A stretch of DNA of 64,000 nucleotides. It comes from Pseudomonas hamedanensis. GTDB taxonomy: Bacteria > Pseudomonadota > Gammaproteobacteria > Pseudomonadales > Pseudomonadaceae. This document shows, piece by piece, positions 23,167-33,439 of the stretch. Within the stretch, counting starts at the first letter, position 1, and every line of letters starts with the position of its first letter. The translations under genes and the position numbers were made by a program. Below the pieces are notes generated by a model that ran no database searches, was not told the DNA's origin, and saw nothing but the letters and a program-made list of their open reading frames with translations. The stretch lies in assembly GCF_014268595.2 (NCBI RefSeq), contig NZ_CP077091.1:5981339-6045338 (forward strand). Direction: 5' to 3'.

Positions 23167-23236
23167 GGGGTTAACATCCGCAACCCTTAAAAACCGACGT
23201 CTTCAAGTGCTCTTTTGCCGCGAGGATGTTGACCCC
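23167..23236 (+). promoter_or_regulatory. Long stem in the rpsU 5' leader
   Basis: GGGGTTAACATCC at 23167-23179 can pair with GGATGTTGACCCC at 23224-23236 as 13 consecutive base pairs with one G-U, closing a 44-base loop. The stem ends 24 bases before the rpsU ATG. It is a candidate cis-regulatory RNA structure; no known family is claimed. Confidence 0.45.
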
Positions 23237-23260
23237 GGTAATGAATGAAGGTAGCTCTGG

Positions 23261-23476
23261 ATGCCAGCCGTCAAAGTAAAAGAGAACGAACCCTTCGACG
23301 TAGCTCTGCGTCGTTTCAAGCGCTCCTGCGAAAAAGCCGGTGTACTGGCTGAAGTTCGTAGCCGCGAATTTTACGAGAAGCCAACTTCTGAGCGTAAGCG
23401 CAAGGCAGCAGCTGCTGTCAAGCGTCACGCAAAGAAAGTTCAGCGCGAACAGCGCCGCGCCGTTCGTCTGTACTAA
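23261..23476 (+). CDS. rpsU: Small ribosomal subunit protein S21
   Basis: The 71-residue basic protein, [20 protein letters not shown] to RRAVRLY, is a full-length bS21. It helps the 30S subunit in initiation. It heads the macromolecular synthesis operon rpsU-dnaG-rpoD. Confidence 0.98.
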
Positions 23477-23962
23477 TACACAGACGTTCGTAGCAAGCTT
23501 CTTGCCTAAGCCCGGCCCTCAGCCGGGCTAATGGCATTTGCGTAAAACGCTTGATGCTTCACCGTCGAAGCCGCCGATGCGACCGAGACAAATCTGCTTC
23601 ACCGCGTCAGGCCTGGCTCTTTTGCCAGCGGTGCACGTCTTTTCTGACGAGCCTTTCAAGGCTACTGACGAGCACACCCACTGATTCCTCTTACGACGAT
23701 CAGCCCAAGGCACCTGCATGCGTGCCCGTTTTATTGAGCTATCCGAGGCCTGCAACCGGCCGTCAGCGGATTCAGCGCAACACTTTCAAATAGTCGAAGA
23801 CTGATAGGTACTAACGTCAGTGGATTTTCGGCAGATACACTTCCCGACAGCGATCACGCAGACGACACCGGTCGAGCCGCACTTTTTGTGCGTTTCCAAC
23901 AATCGCCCGCGTCCTACAGCCTGTCGCAACGGACTTATTGCAGCGCAGAAGACGAGAACGCC
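23477..23962 (+). other. 486-base rpsU-dnaG spacer without a gene
   Basis: No open frame here has coding character. P. aeruginosa has a small gene at this place (a YqeY-like protein, as I recall), and this is absent here. The stretch begins with a strong hairpin at 23509-23529 and is otherwise featureless to my reading. Confidence 0.6.
23509..23529 (+). terminator. Hairpin after rpsU
   Basis: AGCCCGGC-CCTCA-GCCGGGCT is a perfect 8-bp stem with a 5-base loop. It is followed by AATGGCATTT and not by a clean T run. In E. coli a partial terminator lies between rpsU and dnaG to lower primase output; this may be its counterpart. Confidence 0.6.
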
Positions 23963-25927
23963 ATGGCCGGGCTGATTCCCCAGAGCTTCATTGACGACCT
24001 GCTGAACCGCACCGACATCGTCGACGTGGTCAGCTCGCGCGTGCAATTGAAGAAGGCCGGCAAGAACTACACCGCCTGTTGCCCGTTCCATAAAGAGAAA
24101 ACCCCGTCCTTCAGCGTCAGCCCGGACAAGCAGTTCTACTACTGCTTCGGCTGCGGCGCTGGCGGCAACGCCCTCGGCTTTCTCATGGATCACGACAACC
24201 TGGACTTCCCCCAGGCTGTCGAAGACCTGGCGAAAGCCGCCGGCATGGAAATTCCCCGCGAAGAAAGCGGCCGCGAACGCAAGCCACGCCAGCCGACCGA
24301 CTCGCCGCTGTATCCGCTGCTTACCGCCGCCGCCGACTTTTACCGGCAGGCACTCAAAAGCCATCCGTCGCGCAAGGCCGCGGTGGACTACCTCAAGGGC
24401 CGCGGCCTGACTGGCGAGATCGCCCGGGATTTTGGCCTGGGTTTTGCGCCACCGGGCTGGGACAACCTGCTCAAGCATCTGAGCAGCGATACACTGCAGC
24501 AGAAGGCGATGATCGAGGCCGGCCTGCTGATCGAGAACGCCGAAACCGGCAAGCGCTACGACCGCTTCCGTGATCGCGTGATGTTCCCGATCCGCGACAC
24601 CCGGGGGCGCATCATCGCTTTCGGTGGCCGCGTACTGGGCGACGACAAGCCCAAGTACCTGAACTCACCGGAAACCCCGGTATTCCATAAAGGCCAGGAA
24701 CTCTACGGCCTTTATGAAGCGCGCAAGAACAACCGCAACCTCGACGAAATTATTGTCGTCGAGGGCTATATGGACGTCATCGCCCTCGCCCAGCAAGGCT
24801 TGAAGAATGCCGTCGCCACGCTGGGCACCGCGACCAGCGAAGAACATTTGAAGCGCCTGTTTCGCGTCGTGCCCAACGTGCTGTTCTGCTTCGACGGCGA
24901 CCAGGCCGGCCGCAATGCCGCGTGGCGTGCGCTGGAAGCGACACTGCCGTGCCTTCAGGACGGGCGCCGCGCGCGATTCCTGTTTCTGCCCGAGGGCGAA
25001 GACCCGGACACCCTGGTTCGTGCCGAAGGCACCGATGCCTTCAAGGCGCGCATCAATCAACATGCGCAACCGCTGGCCGATTATTTTTTCCAGCAACTGA
25101 CCGAAGAAGCCGATCCGCGCTCGCTCGAAGGCAAGGCCCACATGGCCACCCTCGCGGCGCCGCTGATCGACAAGGTACCCGGGGCAAACCTGCGTATCCT
25201 GATGCGCCAGCGCCTGACCGAAATCACCGGCCTGAGCAGCGAGACCGTCAGTCAGCTTGCCCAGAGTGCGCCGCAGGAAGCACCGCCCGCCTACGATCCG
25301 GGCATCGATTACGATGCCATGCCGGATTACGGCGACTACCATCAGCCGCAGGCACAGGACATGTATGTGCCGCAGCAGGAATGGACACCGAAGAAACCCG
25401 GCGCCGGCGGCAAGAAGTGGGACAAAAAACCCTGGGACAAGAATGGCAAGCGTGGCGGCGATCGCGATCAGCAACGCCCGCGCACGCCGATCGGCGTCGA
25501 ATCGCCAACCCTGACAGCCCTGAGAACATTGCTTCATCACCCGCAACTGGCCAGGCGCGTCGAAGACGCCGGGCACATTGCCGATGAAAATCAGACCAAC
25601 GCCCAGTTGCTTGTGGCGTTGCTGGAAGCCGTACAGAAGAATCCCCAGCTAAACTCATTTCAGTTGATCGCACGATGGCACGGCACCGAACAGGGTCGCT
25701 TGCTCAAGGCACTGGCAGAAAAGGAGTGGCTGATTGACGGAGATAACCTTGAACAACAGTTTTTCGACACCATTACTAGCTTGTCAGCCCGCCAACGCGA
25801 GCGAAATCTGGAACAGTTGCTCAGGAAAGCGCGACAAAGCGAACTGAGCCTGGAAGAGAAAAATCAACTGCGCGACCTTTTAAGTCGCAATGTTTCCGCA
25901 TCAAACCCGACCTCAACTGGCGCGTGA
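23963..25927 (+). CDS. dnaG: DNA primase
   Basis: The 654-residue primase starts at ATG 23963. Its CHC2 zinc finger has C40, H43, C61 and C64. The catalytic core carries IIAFGGRVLGD and the TOPRIM box VVEGYMDVIALAQ. A Pro/Gly/Lys-rich linker near 465-510 separates the C-terminal DnaB-binding domain. It makes RNA primers for replication. Confidence 0.97.
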   Translation: MAGLIPQSFIDDLLNRTDIVDVVSSRVQLKKAGKNYTACCPFHKEKTPSFSVSPDKQFYYCFGCGAGGNALGFLMDHDNLDFPQAVEDLAKAAGMEIPREESGRERKPRQPTDSPLYPLLTAAADFYRQALKSHPSRKAAVDYLKGRGLTGEIARDFGLGFAPPGWDNLLKHLSSDTLQQKAMIEAGLLIENAETGKRYDRFRDRVMFPIRDTRGRIIAFGGRVLGDDKPKYLNSPETPVFHKGQELYGLYEARKNNRNLDEIIVVEGYMDVIALAQQGLKNAVATLGTATSEEHLKRLFRVVPNVLFCFDGDQAGRNAAWRALEATLPCLQDGRRARFLFLPEGEDPDTLVRAEGTDAFKARINQHAQPLADYFFQQLTEEADPRSLEGKAHMATLAAPLIDKVPGANLRILMRQRLTEITGLSSETVSQLAQSAPQEAPPAYDPGIDYDAMPDYGDYHQPQAQDMYVPQQEWTPKKPGAGGKKWDKKPWDKNGKRGGDRDQQRPRTPIGVESPTLTALRTLLHHPQLARRVEDAGHIADENQTNAQLLVALLEAVQKNPQLNSFQLIARWHGTEQGRLLKALAEKEWLIDGDNLEQQFFDTITSLSARQRERNLEQLLRKARQSELSLEEKNQLRDLLSRNVSASNPTSTGA

Positions 25928-25941
25928 GGTCATAGCTCAGG

Positions 25942-25947
25942 TATAAT
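25942..25947 (+). promoter_or_regulatory. TATAAT -10 upstream of rpoD
   Basis: A perfect TATAAT lies 48 bases upstream of the rpoD ATG, in the 67-base dnaG-rpoD gap. No convincing -35 is seen at 17 bases, so it may be a weak or extended -10 promoter, or a processing region. Confidence 0.4.
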
Positions 25948-25994
25948 CCTCGGCTTGTTTTTTGCCCGCCAAGACCTTCAGTGGATAGGGTGTT

Positions 25995-27839
<1,845 letters not shown>

Positions 27840-27845
27840 TACCAG

Positions 27846-27877
27846 AACCCCCGGCCCAGGCCGGGGGTTTTGTTTTG
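27846..27877 (+). terminator. Intrinsic terminator of rpsU-dnaG-rpoD
   Basis: CCCCCGGCC and GGCCGGGGG form a GC-only stem with a very short loop, followed by TTTTGTTTTG. It lies 8 bases after the rpoD stop. Confidence 0.9.
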
Positions 27878-27965
27878 TGGCAGATTAAATACCGCGCACC
27901 ACCCTCCCCGCCGATTACCCCGTCTACACTCGAAACAACCCTCCAAAAGCCATAACGAGAGCGTT

Positions 27966-30900
27966 ATGCACAGACTGGCGCCTGCGCTTTTTCTGCTGTC
28001 ATTGATGATCTGGACCGCAACGGCTGACGCGCTGACTCTGACCGATGAAGAACGCAGCTGGCTGGCGGCCCATCCTGACCTGCGCCTGGGTGTGGACGCG
28101 TCGTGGCCACCGTTTGAGTTCCGTGATGACCAGAATCGCTATCAAGGCCTGGCCGCCGACTACATCGACGTGATCCGCGAACGCCTGGCGATCAGGCTCA
28201 CCCCTATCGAACCGGTGAGCTGGACGGTGGTGCTGGAGCAGGTCAAGAAGGGCAAGATCGACTTGCTGCCCGGCATCATGTCCACCCCGGAGCGCCAGAA
28301 CTACCTGGCGTTTACCCGCCCCTATCTCGACTTTCCGATCGTCATTCTTGCCCATGTCGGCGGGGCACAGCCGCGCAAACTCGATGATCTGTACGGTTTG
28401 AAAATTGCCGTGGTGGAAAACTACGCACCCCACGAATTGCTGCGCACGCACCATCCGGATCTGAATCTGGTAGCGATGCCCAACGTCAGCTCGGCCTTGC
28501 AGGCACTGGCCACCGACGAAGTGGACGCTGTCGTCGGCGACCTTGCCTCCAGCGTCTGGAGCCTGCGCCAGCTCAAACTCGACGGGTTGTACGTCAGCGG
28601 CGAAACCCCGTATCGCTATCAACTGGCGATGGCCGTGCCCCGCGACAACAAAGTACTGGTGGGGATTCTCGACAAAGTCCTCGCCGACATGACCCCCGCC
28701 GAAATCAGCAGTATTCAGGAGCACTGGGTCGGCAATGTCCTCGACCACCGTACGTTCTGGTCGGATCTATTGATTTATGGCCTGCCAGGTCTATTGCTGC
28801 TGATGACCATCCTTGCCGTGGTGATTCGCATCAACCGTCGTCTGAGCTCGGAAATAACCCGACGCATCGACCTCGAACAGGAATTGCGCAGCAGCGAATA
28901 TCACTATCGAGGCCTGGTCGAGAGCCTCTCGGCCATCGCCTGGGAAGCGCGCATGAGTGACTTCACCTACAGCTACGTTTCGCCCCACGCGGAAAATCTG
29001 CTTGGTTATCCACAATCCCATTGGCTGATTCCAGGCTTCTGGCACAACATCATCCACCCGGCCGACCTGACCCGCACGCAGAATTACTGCAAGCAAGCCT
29101 TGAGCGAGGGGCGCGATCATATCGTCGACTATCGCGTCATTACCGCCGATGGCCGCTGCCTGTGGGTGCGCGACATCGTCAGCCTGATCGAGCATGGTCA
29201 CGAGCCGGTGATGCGCGGGCTGATGATCGACATCAGCGAAATCAAGCGCACGGAAGAGGCACTGCGACTGTCGGAGCAGAAGTTCGCTTCGGTCTTCCAG
29301 CAATGTCCGGACATTCTGGTTATTGCGCGTTTGTCCGACGGCTGTTTGCTGGAGGTCAACGAGGCTTTCGAAGAGCAGATCGGCCTCACGGCTGAGCAAG
29401 TAGTTGGCCAAACCGCCACCAACCTGAATATCTGGGGGATTCCCGGGGTCGGGCCGGGGCTGTTGCAACGCTTGCAGGCGGGCAGCATCCGCAATCTGGA
29501 AATGCCCTTTCGCCGTAACAACGGCCAATTGTTCACCGGGCTGATTTCCGCCGAGCCATTCGACCTCGACACCACGCCGGCGCTAGTGGTTGTGGTGCGC
29601 GACATCAGCCAACTCAAGGAAACCCAGCAACAGCTGCAAACCTCCGAAGAAAAGTTCGCCAAGGCCTTCCACGCCTCACCGGACGGCTTGCTGCTGTCGC
29701 GCCAGAGTGACGGCCTGCTGCTTGAGGTCAACGAAGGTTTCAGTCGCATCACCGGGTTCAACAGCGCCATGTCGGTAGATCGCTCGACGCTTGACCTGGG
29801 CATCTGGGTCAACCTCAACGAACGCAAACAGATGCTCGACCTGCTGCAGCGCGACGGTTTCGTTCGAGACTTCAGTTGCCATATCCGCCGCAGCGACGGG
29901 CAGATTCGCCTGTGCGAAGTCTCCAGCCGCCCGCTGCCGATCGGCGACGAAGACTGCATGCTGACCATCGCTCGCGATATCACTGAACGCCACTTGATGC
30001 AGGAAAAACTGCAACAGGCCGCCACCGTGTTCGAGAGCACCGCCGAAGGCGTGCTGATTACCGACACCCAGCAACACATCAGCGCGGTCAACCGGGCGTT
30101 TACCGAGATTACCGGCTACAGCGAAAGCGAAGCGCTTGGACACACGCCCCGCCTGCTCGCCTCAGGCCTGCATGACAGCGCGTTTTACGCTGCGATGTGG
30201 CATCAATTGACCGACGAGGGTCACTGGCAGGGCGAGATTTCCAACCGGCGCAAGAACGGCGAGCTGTACCCGAGCTGGCTGACCATCAGCGCCGTGCGCA
30301 ACCGTGACAAGTTCATCACTCACTTTGTCGCGGTGTTCGCCGACATCTCCAGCCTCAAACATGCCCAGGCCAGGCTCGACTATCAGGCCCACCATGACCC
30401 GCTCACCGGCCTGCCGAACCGTACGCTGTTTGAAAGCCGCTTGTTGACGGCACTGAACAGCCAACAGGAAAACGGCAGCCAGGGCGCCGTGCTGTTTCTG
30501 GATCTGGACCGCTTCAAGCACATCAACGACAGCCTTGGCCATCCGGTTGGCGACCTGCTGCTCAAAGGCATCGCGGTGCGCTTGAAAGAGCAATTGCGTG
30601 ACATCGACACGGTCGCTCGACTGGGCGGTGACGAATTCATCATCCTGCTGCCCGGTCTGCAACAGGCCAGCGATGCCGACAACATCGCGACCAAACTGCT
30701 CAATTGCTTCAGCGCACCGTTCCAGGCTGGTGAACATGAGTTTTTCATCAGCGCCAGCATTGGCACCAGCCTCTATCCTCGCGATGGCTGCGATGTCGCT
30801 ACTCTGGTGAAGAATGCGGACGCGGCGATGTACCGCTCCAAAGCCAAGGGCCGTAACCGCGTCGAAAGCTACACCCGCGACCTCACCGCCCAGGCCAGTG

Positions 30901-31712
30901 AACGCGTCGCCCTGGAACACGAACTGCGCCGGGCAATCGAGCGTGATGAACTGTTCCTCTATTACCAGCCAAAAATCAGCCTCATCGACCACCGCCTGGT
31001 CGGCGCCGAAGCCTTGATCCGCTGGCGGCATCCAACGTTCGGCGAGGTCCCGCCGGAGCACTTCATTGCGTTGGCCGAAGAAAACGGCATGATCATGCAG
31101 ATCGGCGACTGGGTCCTCGAAACCGCGTGCCGGCAGATGTTTGAGTGGAACCAGGTCTACGACAGTCTCGGCCCGCTCTCGGTGAATCTCGCGGGTGCGC
31201 AATTGCGCCAGCCGAATTTGCTCGGGCGCATCGAGCAACTGCTCAGCGACAACCGCCTGCAGCCGGAATTACTGCAACTGGAAATTACCGAGAATTTCAT
31301 CATGAGTCAGGCCGAAGAGGCACTGGCGGTCCTGCATCAACTCAAACGCCTCGGCGTACAACTGGCAATCGACGACTTCGGCACCGGCTACTCCTCGTTG
31401 AGTTACCTCAAGCGCCTGCCCCTGGACATCCTGAAAATCGACCAGTCTTTCGTCCGCGGCCTGCCCGACGACCCCCACGACGCAGCGATTGTGCGCGCCA
31501 TCATTGCGCTGGGACGGAGCATGCAATTCACCGTCATTGCCGAAGGCGTCGAAACCCAGGCACAACAGCAATTCCTCGCCACTGAGGGCTGTGAACAGAT
31601 CCAGGGCTACATCGTCAGCCTGCCGCTACCACCGGACGAATTCGCCGCAACGTTTCTGCAAGTAACCGTATCGGATTTTTCGGATAGCACAGCCGCGAAA
31701 CCGTCGCTATAA
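27966..31712 (+). CDS. Periplasmic-sensor, multi-PAS GGDEF/EAL protein
   Basis: The 1248-residue protein has a signal peptide (LFLLSLMIWTATADA) and a family 3 solute-binding domain (about 35-255). A membrane span lies near 265-287 and is followed by four PAS-like segments (about 310-800). The GGDEF domain has intact GGDEF at 887-891 with an RxxD inhibitory site (RDID) five residues upstream. The EAL domain has E1015-A-L and the DDFGTGYSSLSYL loop. Both cyclase and phosphodiesterase motifs look complete, so it could make or degrade cyclic-di-GMP in response to a periplasmic ligand. It stands alone between the rpoD terminator and a tRNA gene. Confidence 0.93.
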   Translation: MHRLAPALFLLSLMIWTATADALTLTDEERSWLAAHPDLRLGVDASWPPFEFRDDQNRYQGLAADYIDVIRERLAIRLTPIEPVSWTVVLEQVKKGKIDLLPGIMSTPERQNYLAFTRPYLDFPIVILAHVGGAQPRKLDDLYGLKIAVVENYAPHELLRTHHPDLNLVAMPNVSSALQALATDEVDAVVGDLASSVWSLRQLKLDGLYVSGETPYRYQLAMAVPRDNKVLVGILDKVLADMTPAEISSIQEHWVGNVLDHRTFWSDLLIYGLPGLLLLMTILAVVIRINRRLSSEITRRIDLEQELRSSEYHYRGLVESLSAIAWEARMSDFTYSYVSPHAENLLGYPQSHWLIPGFWHNIIHPADLTRTQNYCKQALSEGRDHIVDYRVITADGRCLWVRDIVSLIEHGHEPVMRGLMIDISEIKRTEEALRLSEQKFASVFQQCPDILVIARLSDGCLLEVNEAFEEQIGLTAEQVVGQTATNLNIWGIPGVGPGLLQRLQAGSIRNLEMPFRRNNGQLFTGLISAEPFDLDTTPALVVVVRDISQLKETQQQLQTSEEKFAKAFHASPDGLLLSRQSDGLLLEVNEGFSRITGFNSAMSVDRSTLDLGIWVNLNERKQMLDLLQRDGFVRDFSCHIRRSDGQIRLCEVSSRPLPIGDEDCMLTIARDITERHLMQEKLQQAATVFESTAEGVLITDTQQHISAVNRAFTEITGYSESEALGHTPRLLASGLHDSAFYAAMWHQLTDEGHWQGEISNRRKNGELYPSWLTISAVRNRDKFITHFVAVFADISSLKHAQARLDYQAHHDPLTGLPNRTLFESRLLTALNSQQENGSQGAVLFLDLDRFKHINDSLGHPVGDLLLKGIAVRLKEQLRDIDTVARLGGDEFIILLPGLQQASDADNIATKLLNCFSAPFQAGEHEFFISASIGTSLYPRDGCDVATLVKNADAAMYRSKAKGRNRVESYTRDLTAQASERVALEHELRRAIERDELFLYYQPKISLIDHRLVGAEALIRWRHPTFGEVPPEHFIALAEENGMIMQIGDWVLETACRQMFEWNQVYDSLGPLSVNLAGAQLRQPNLLGRIEQLLSDNRLQPELLQLEITENFIMSQAEEALAVLHQLKRLGVQLAIDDFGTGYSSLSYLKRLPLDILKIDQSFVRGLPDDPHDAAIVRAIIALGRSMQFTVIAEGVETQAQQQFLATEGCEQIQGYIVSLPLPPDEFAATFLQVTVSDFSDSTAAKPSL

Positions 31713-31713
31713 T
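31708..31713 (+). promoter_or_regulatory. TATAAT -10 for the tRNA gene
   Basis: A perfect TATAAT overlaps the last codon and stop of the GGDEF/EAL gene. It lies 14 bases before the tRNA and is followed by a GC-rich discriminator (CCGCGGC), as is usual for stable RNA promoters. The -35 is not clear. Confidence 0.55.
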
Positions 31714-31727
31714 CCGCGGCCTACTGA

Positions 31728-31804
31728 GGGCCTATAGCTCAGTTGGTTAGAGCAGAGGACTCATAATCCTTTGGTCCACGGTTCGAGTCCGTGTGGGCCC
31801 ACCA
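31728..31804 (+). tRNA. tRNA with CAU anticodon, best read as tRNA-Ile2 (lysidine type)
   Basis: The 77 bases fold as a full cloverleaf. The acceptor GGGCCTA pairs with TGGGCCC, the D stem is GCTC/GAGC, the anticodon loop is CTCATAA, the T loop is TTCGAGT, and CCA is encoded. A G1-C72 pair rules out initiator tRNA. The acceptor pairs C4-G69 and C5-G68 are those used by TilS in E. coli tRNA-Ile2, while elongator tRNA-Met has U-A and A-U there. Ile2 is therefore preferred over Met. An integrative element lies directly behind it. Confidence 0.85.
31760..31796 (+). repeat. attL core, inside the tRNA gene
   Basis: These 37 bases, from the anticodon loop (CTCATAATCC...) to near the tRNA 3' end, are repeated without a mismatch at 35086-35122. 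The element has replaced the 3' part of the tRNA with an identical copy, so the tRNA stays intact. Confidence 0.9.
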
Positions 31805-31884
31805 AATTGAAAGCCGCGTATTACGTGGTTTTCGGCGTTTATGGCATTCGAAAAAGTCAGTCAGCTGGACTGCAAAAAATGCGT

Positions 31885-31921
31885 TCCGTCCAAAATTCGT
31901 CCAATTTCAATTTTGGACGGA
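31885..31921. repeat. Putative integrase arm sites, left end
   Basis: TCCGTCCAA occurs at 31885-31893 and as its reverse complement TTGGACGGA at 31913-31921, with an imperfect TTCGTCCAA between them. CCGTCCAAAAT and ATTTTGGACGG form a perfect 11-bp inverted repeat. The same nonamer recurs near the right end (34970-34989). Such short repeats inside both ends are typical of tyrosine integrase arm-binding sites. Confidence 0.6.
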
Positions 31922-31924
31922 CAT

Positions 31925-32166
31925 TTACCCTACCTCGGCGACCGCTGGTTTCGCCTCCAAAAGTGTGGCCAGCGGATTCAGATTGACGACCTTGGCCAAA
32001 GTCTCAGGGCTAAAGTGTGCGTACTTTTGAGTCATGGCCAACGTCGCATGCCCAAGCACCTTTGAAGCGCCAGGATGTCGCCGCCGTTCATCATGTAACG
32101 GGATGCGAAGGTGTGCCGCAAGACATGTGTCATCTGTCCATCGGCCCCCCAGGCACAGGGCAGTAA
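31925..32166 (-). pseudogene. Tyrosine integrase, C-terminal remnant with a frameshift
   Basis: Read on the minus strand, DGQMTHVLRHTFASRYMMNG then GDILALQ (Arg-His box) is in one frame. KVLGHATLAMTQKYAHFSPE then TLAKVVNLNPLATLLE (LGH box and catalytic Tyr) is in another. A single missing base at CAAAGG near 32066 separates them. A TGA in the first frame closes it at 32167-32169, so the N-terminal three quarters of the integrase are gone. The family is phage-type site-specific recombinases. Confidence 0.85.
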
Positions 32167-32340
32167 TCAGCATCACGATCAGCGCGAGCCGTAGCGGTGG
32201 AATCGTCATTTCAGACAAACCTCCACTTCAGCCAGGCGGCGGTTGTGCAGGCCTTGAACGAAGTGCTTGCGGCCCTGCGCGTCGGTCACATACGCCCACA
32301 CCGCCGTCTTGCCGTCCGGTGCCTTTGCGCACAATGAAAA
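32145..32340 (-). pseudogene. Two overlapping phage-like gene fragments fused to the integrase remnant
   Basis: On the minus strand one frame ends ...AYVTDAQGRKHFVQGLHNRR then LAEVEVCLK, with its TGA at 32206-32208 overlapping an ATG (ATGA). The second frame starts MTIPPLRLALIVMLITALCL and looks like a membrane anchor; it then runs into integrase sequence out of frame. Stop-start overlap plus a short anchored product recalls a phage lysis cassette, but I cannot name the genes. A deletion seems to have joined them to the integrase. Confidence 0.5.
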
Positions 32341-32587
32341 CTTAAGAAAGGAAATGAAGCGGATCTACACAGGCGCTCACGGTCGGGTGAGTGCTATCCG
32401 TCAATCTGAATGCCACGGTTGGTGGGACCCACGGTTAAAAACACCCTCTAATACAAGTTTTCAGATTTAAAACGGTTCAAATTTCAGTGGGATTTACGAA
32501 AAGACCAGCATCTATAAATCCGCCAACGCCCCAGTGGGGCGCGGGTTGTAGGCCTGACGGAGATTTTCATTTTTCTGTTCGAGGTAG

Positions 32588-32815
32588 GATAGGCTTTGTT
32601 TTCATTCTACGACGCGGGAGCGCTTTGGATTTTACAAAGCTTCGACATGGCAAGCGGGTAAGCGTACCCCGAGAGAAGGTCAATCAGCCTCGCCCGCGGG
32701 AGAGCGTTATGGGACGGTTGTCGGAACCCTGAGCCCAGAAGGTGTTTCGGTTCGGCTAGATGGAGAGTGCGCGACGATAATCCGGGCAATGCCGGAAGAA
32801 CTCGACGATGAGTAG
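32588..32815 (+). pseudogene. Start-less 75-codon frame, probable gene remnant
   Basis: The frame ends in ERYGTVVGTLSPEGVSVRLD then GECATIIRAMPEELDDE before TAG. This has the look of a small beta-barrel (KOW-like) phage protein. It opens after a TAG at 32585 and has no ATG, GTG or TTG in its first part. It may be the 3' piece of a lost gene. Function is unknown. Confidence 0.35.
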
Positions 32816-32880
32816 TCAACAATCGAGGCTTTTGTTCAGCCTCCTTCATTGCGAAGAAGTGAACAATCGGAAAGAGATCT

Positions 32881-32908
32881 AACTGGCCGCAGCTGCGGCC
32901 AGTTTTCC
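32881..32908. terminator. 24-base perfect palindrome with T4
   Basis: AACTGGCCGCAG followed by CTGCGGCCAGTT is self-complementary over 24 bases and is followed by TT on the plus strand (TTTT in all). It lies 17 bases after the stop of the GNAT toxin gene, which reads on the minus strand. It is a likely transcription terminator, stronger in the plus direction. Confidence 0.6.
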
Positions 32909-32920
32909 GTGCACTCCCAA

Positions 32921-33439
32921 TCAGGTGAAAGGAAGCATCATCGTGATTGAGGACAGCTGCGGACAGCGAATGAACCCTGCCTTCTCGTAAAGACCCACCA
33001 AGTTCTCATTCAGCGGATGCACAACGAGTGCGGTCGAGGCGACTTCTTCCGAGGCTGTAAGCGCACGAAGCACCGCGTCCTGAATCAGATCGAGCGACAG
33101 CCCAGTACCTTGGAGCGTCTTACATACTCCCATACGCCCCAAGATCGTGATCGGGTGCTGGTCGGGGGAGTTGCGCTGCGCCTTTTTGGGTACGACGTCT
33201 GCTCGCATGATCGTACCGTTCGACAACGTGTAGTAACCGACGACGGTATTCGTATCCTTGATGCAAACAACAAGCACCGTGGCGGTCTTTGCGATCTGGG
33301 CCTTGATCGCTTTTTTCTTCAAGAACTCGTTGATAGAGTCCTCACCACATTCGAACGTATCCAAATCATGGGTTTCAGTCAGTTTTACTGGAGCGCTCAA
33401 CTCCAGCGAGATGGCCTTTGCAGCAGTCTCTCTAAGCAT
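32921..33439 (-). CDS. GNAT-family toxin (TacT-like)
   Basis: The 172-residue acetyltransferase has the family layout LSAPVKLTETHDLDTFECGE then NEFLKKKA, GYYTLSNG, and C-terminal NLVGLYEKAGFIRC with a Tyr in the catalytic position. It follows a DUF1778 gene and overlaps it by 43 bases, the standard order of TacAT pairs, whose toxins acetylate aminoacyl-tRNA. The acetyl-CoA loop reads KTLQGTGLS, with Thr where Arg or Gln is usual in Q/RxxGxG. Activity may therefore be reduced. Confidence 0.85.
   Translation of the reverse strand: MLRETAAKAISLELSAPVKLTETHDLDTFECGEDSINEFLKKKAIKAQIAKTATVLVVCIKDTNTVVGYYTLSNGTIMRADVVPKKAQRNSPDQHPITILGRMGVCKTLQGTGLSLDLIQDAVLRALTASEEVASTALVVHPLNENLVGLYEKAGFIRCPQLSSITMMLPFT

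Larger units (their letters stand above)
32219..32920. other. Region of gene debris in the element
   Basis: About 700 bases without an intact gene. It holds the phage-like fragment up to 32340, a start-less coding-looking frame at 32588-32815 and the palindrome at 32881-32904. A 39-codon frame from ATG 32354 (MKRIYTGAHGRVSAIRQ) has an AAGGAAATG context but no recognised product. Confidence 0.45.

Noticed and set aside
32487..32732. An 81-codon frame starting at 32487
   Set aside because: It has no ribosome binding site or recognisable protein pattern, and it overlaps in another frame the more protein-like sequence ending at 32815.
32341..32880. A retron, group II intron or small structured RNA in the odd A/T-rich stretch
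   Set aside because: No reverse transcriptase, intron domain V or repeated msr/msd-like structure could be found. The stretch is better explained as gene debris.
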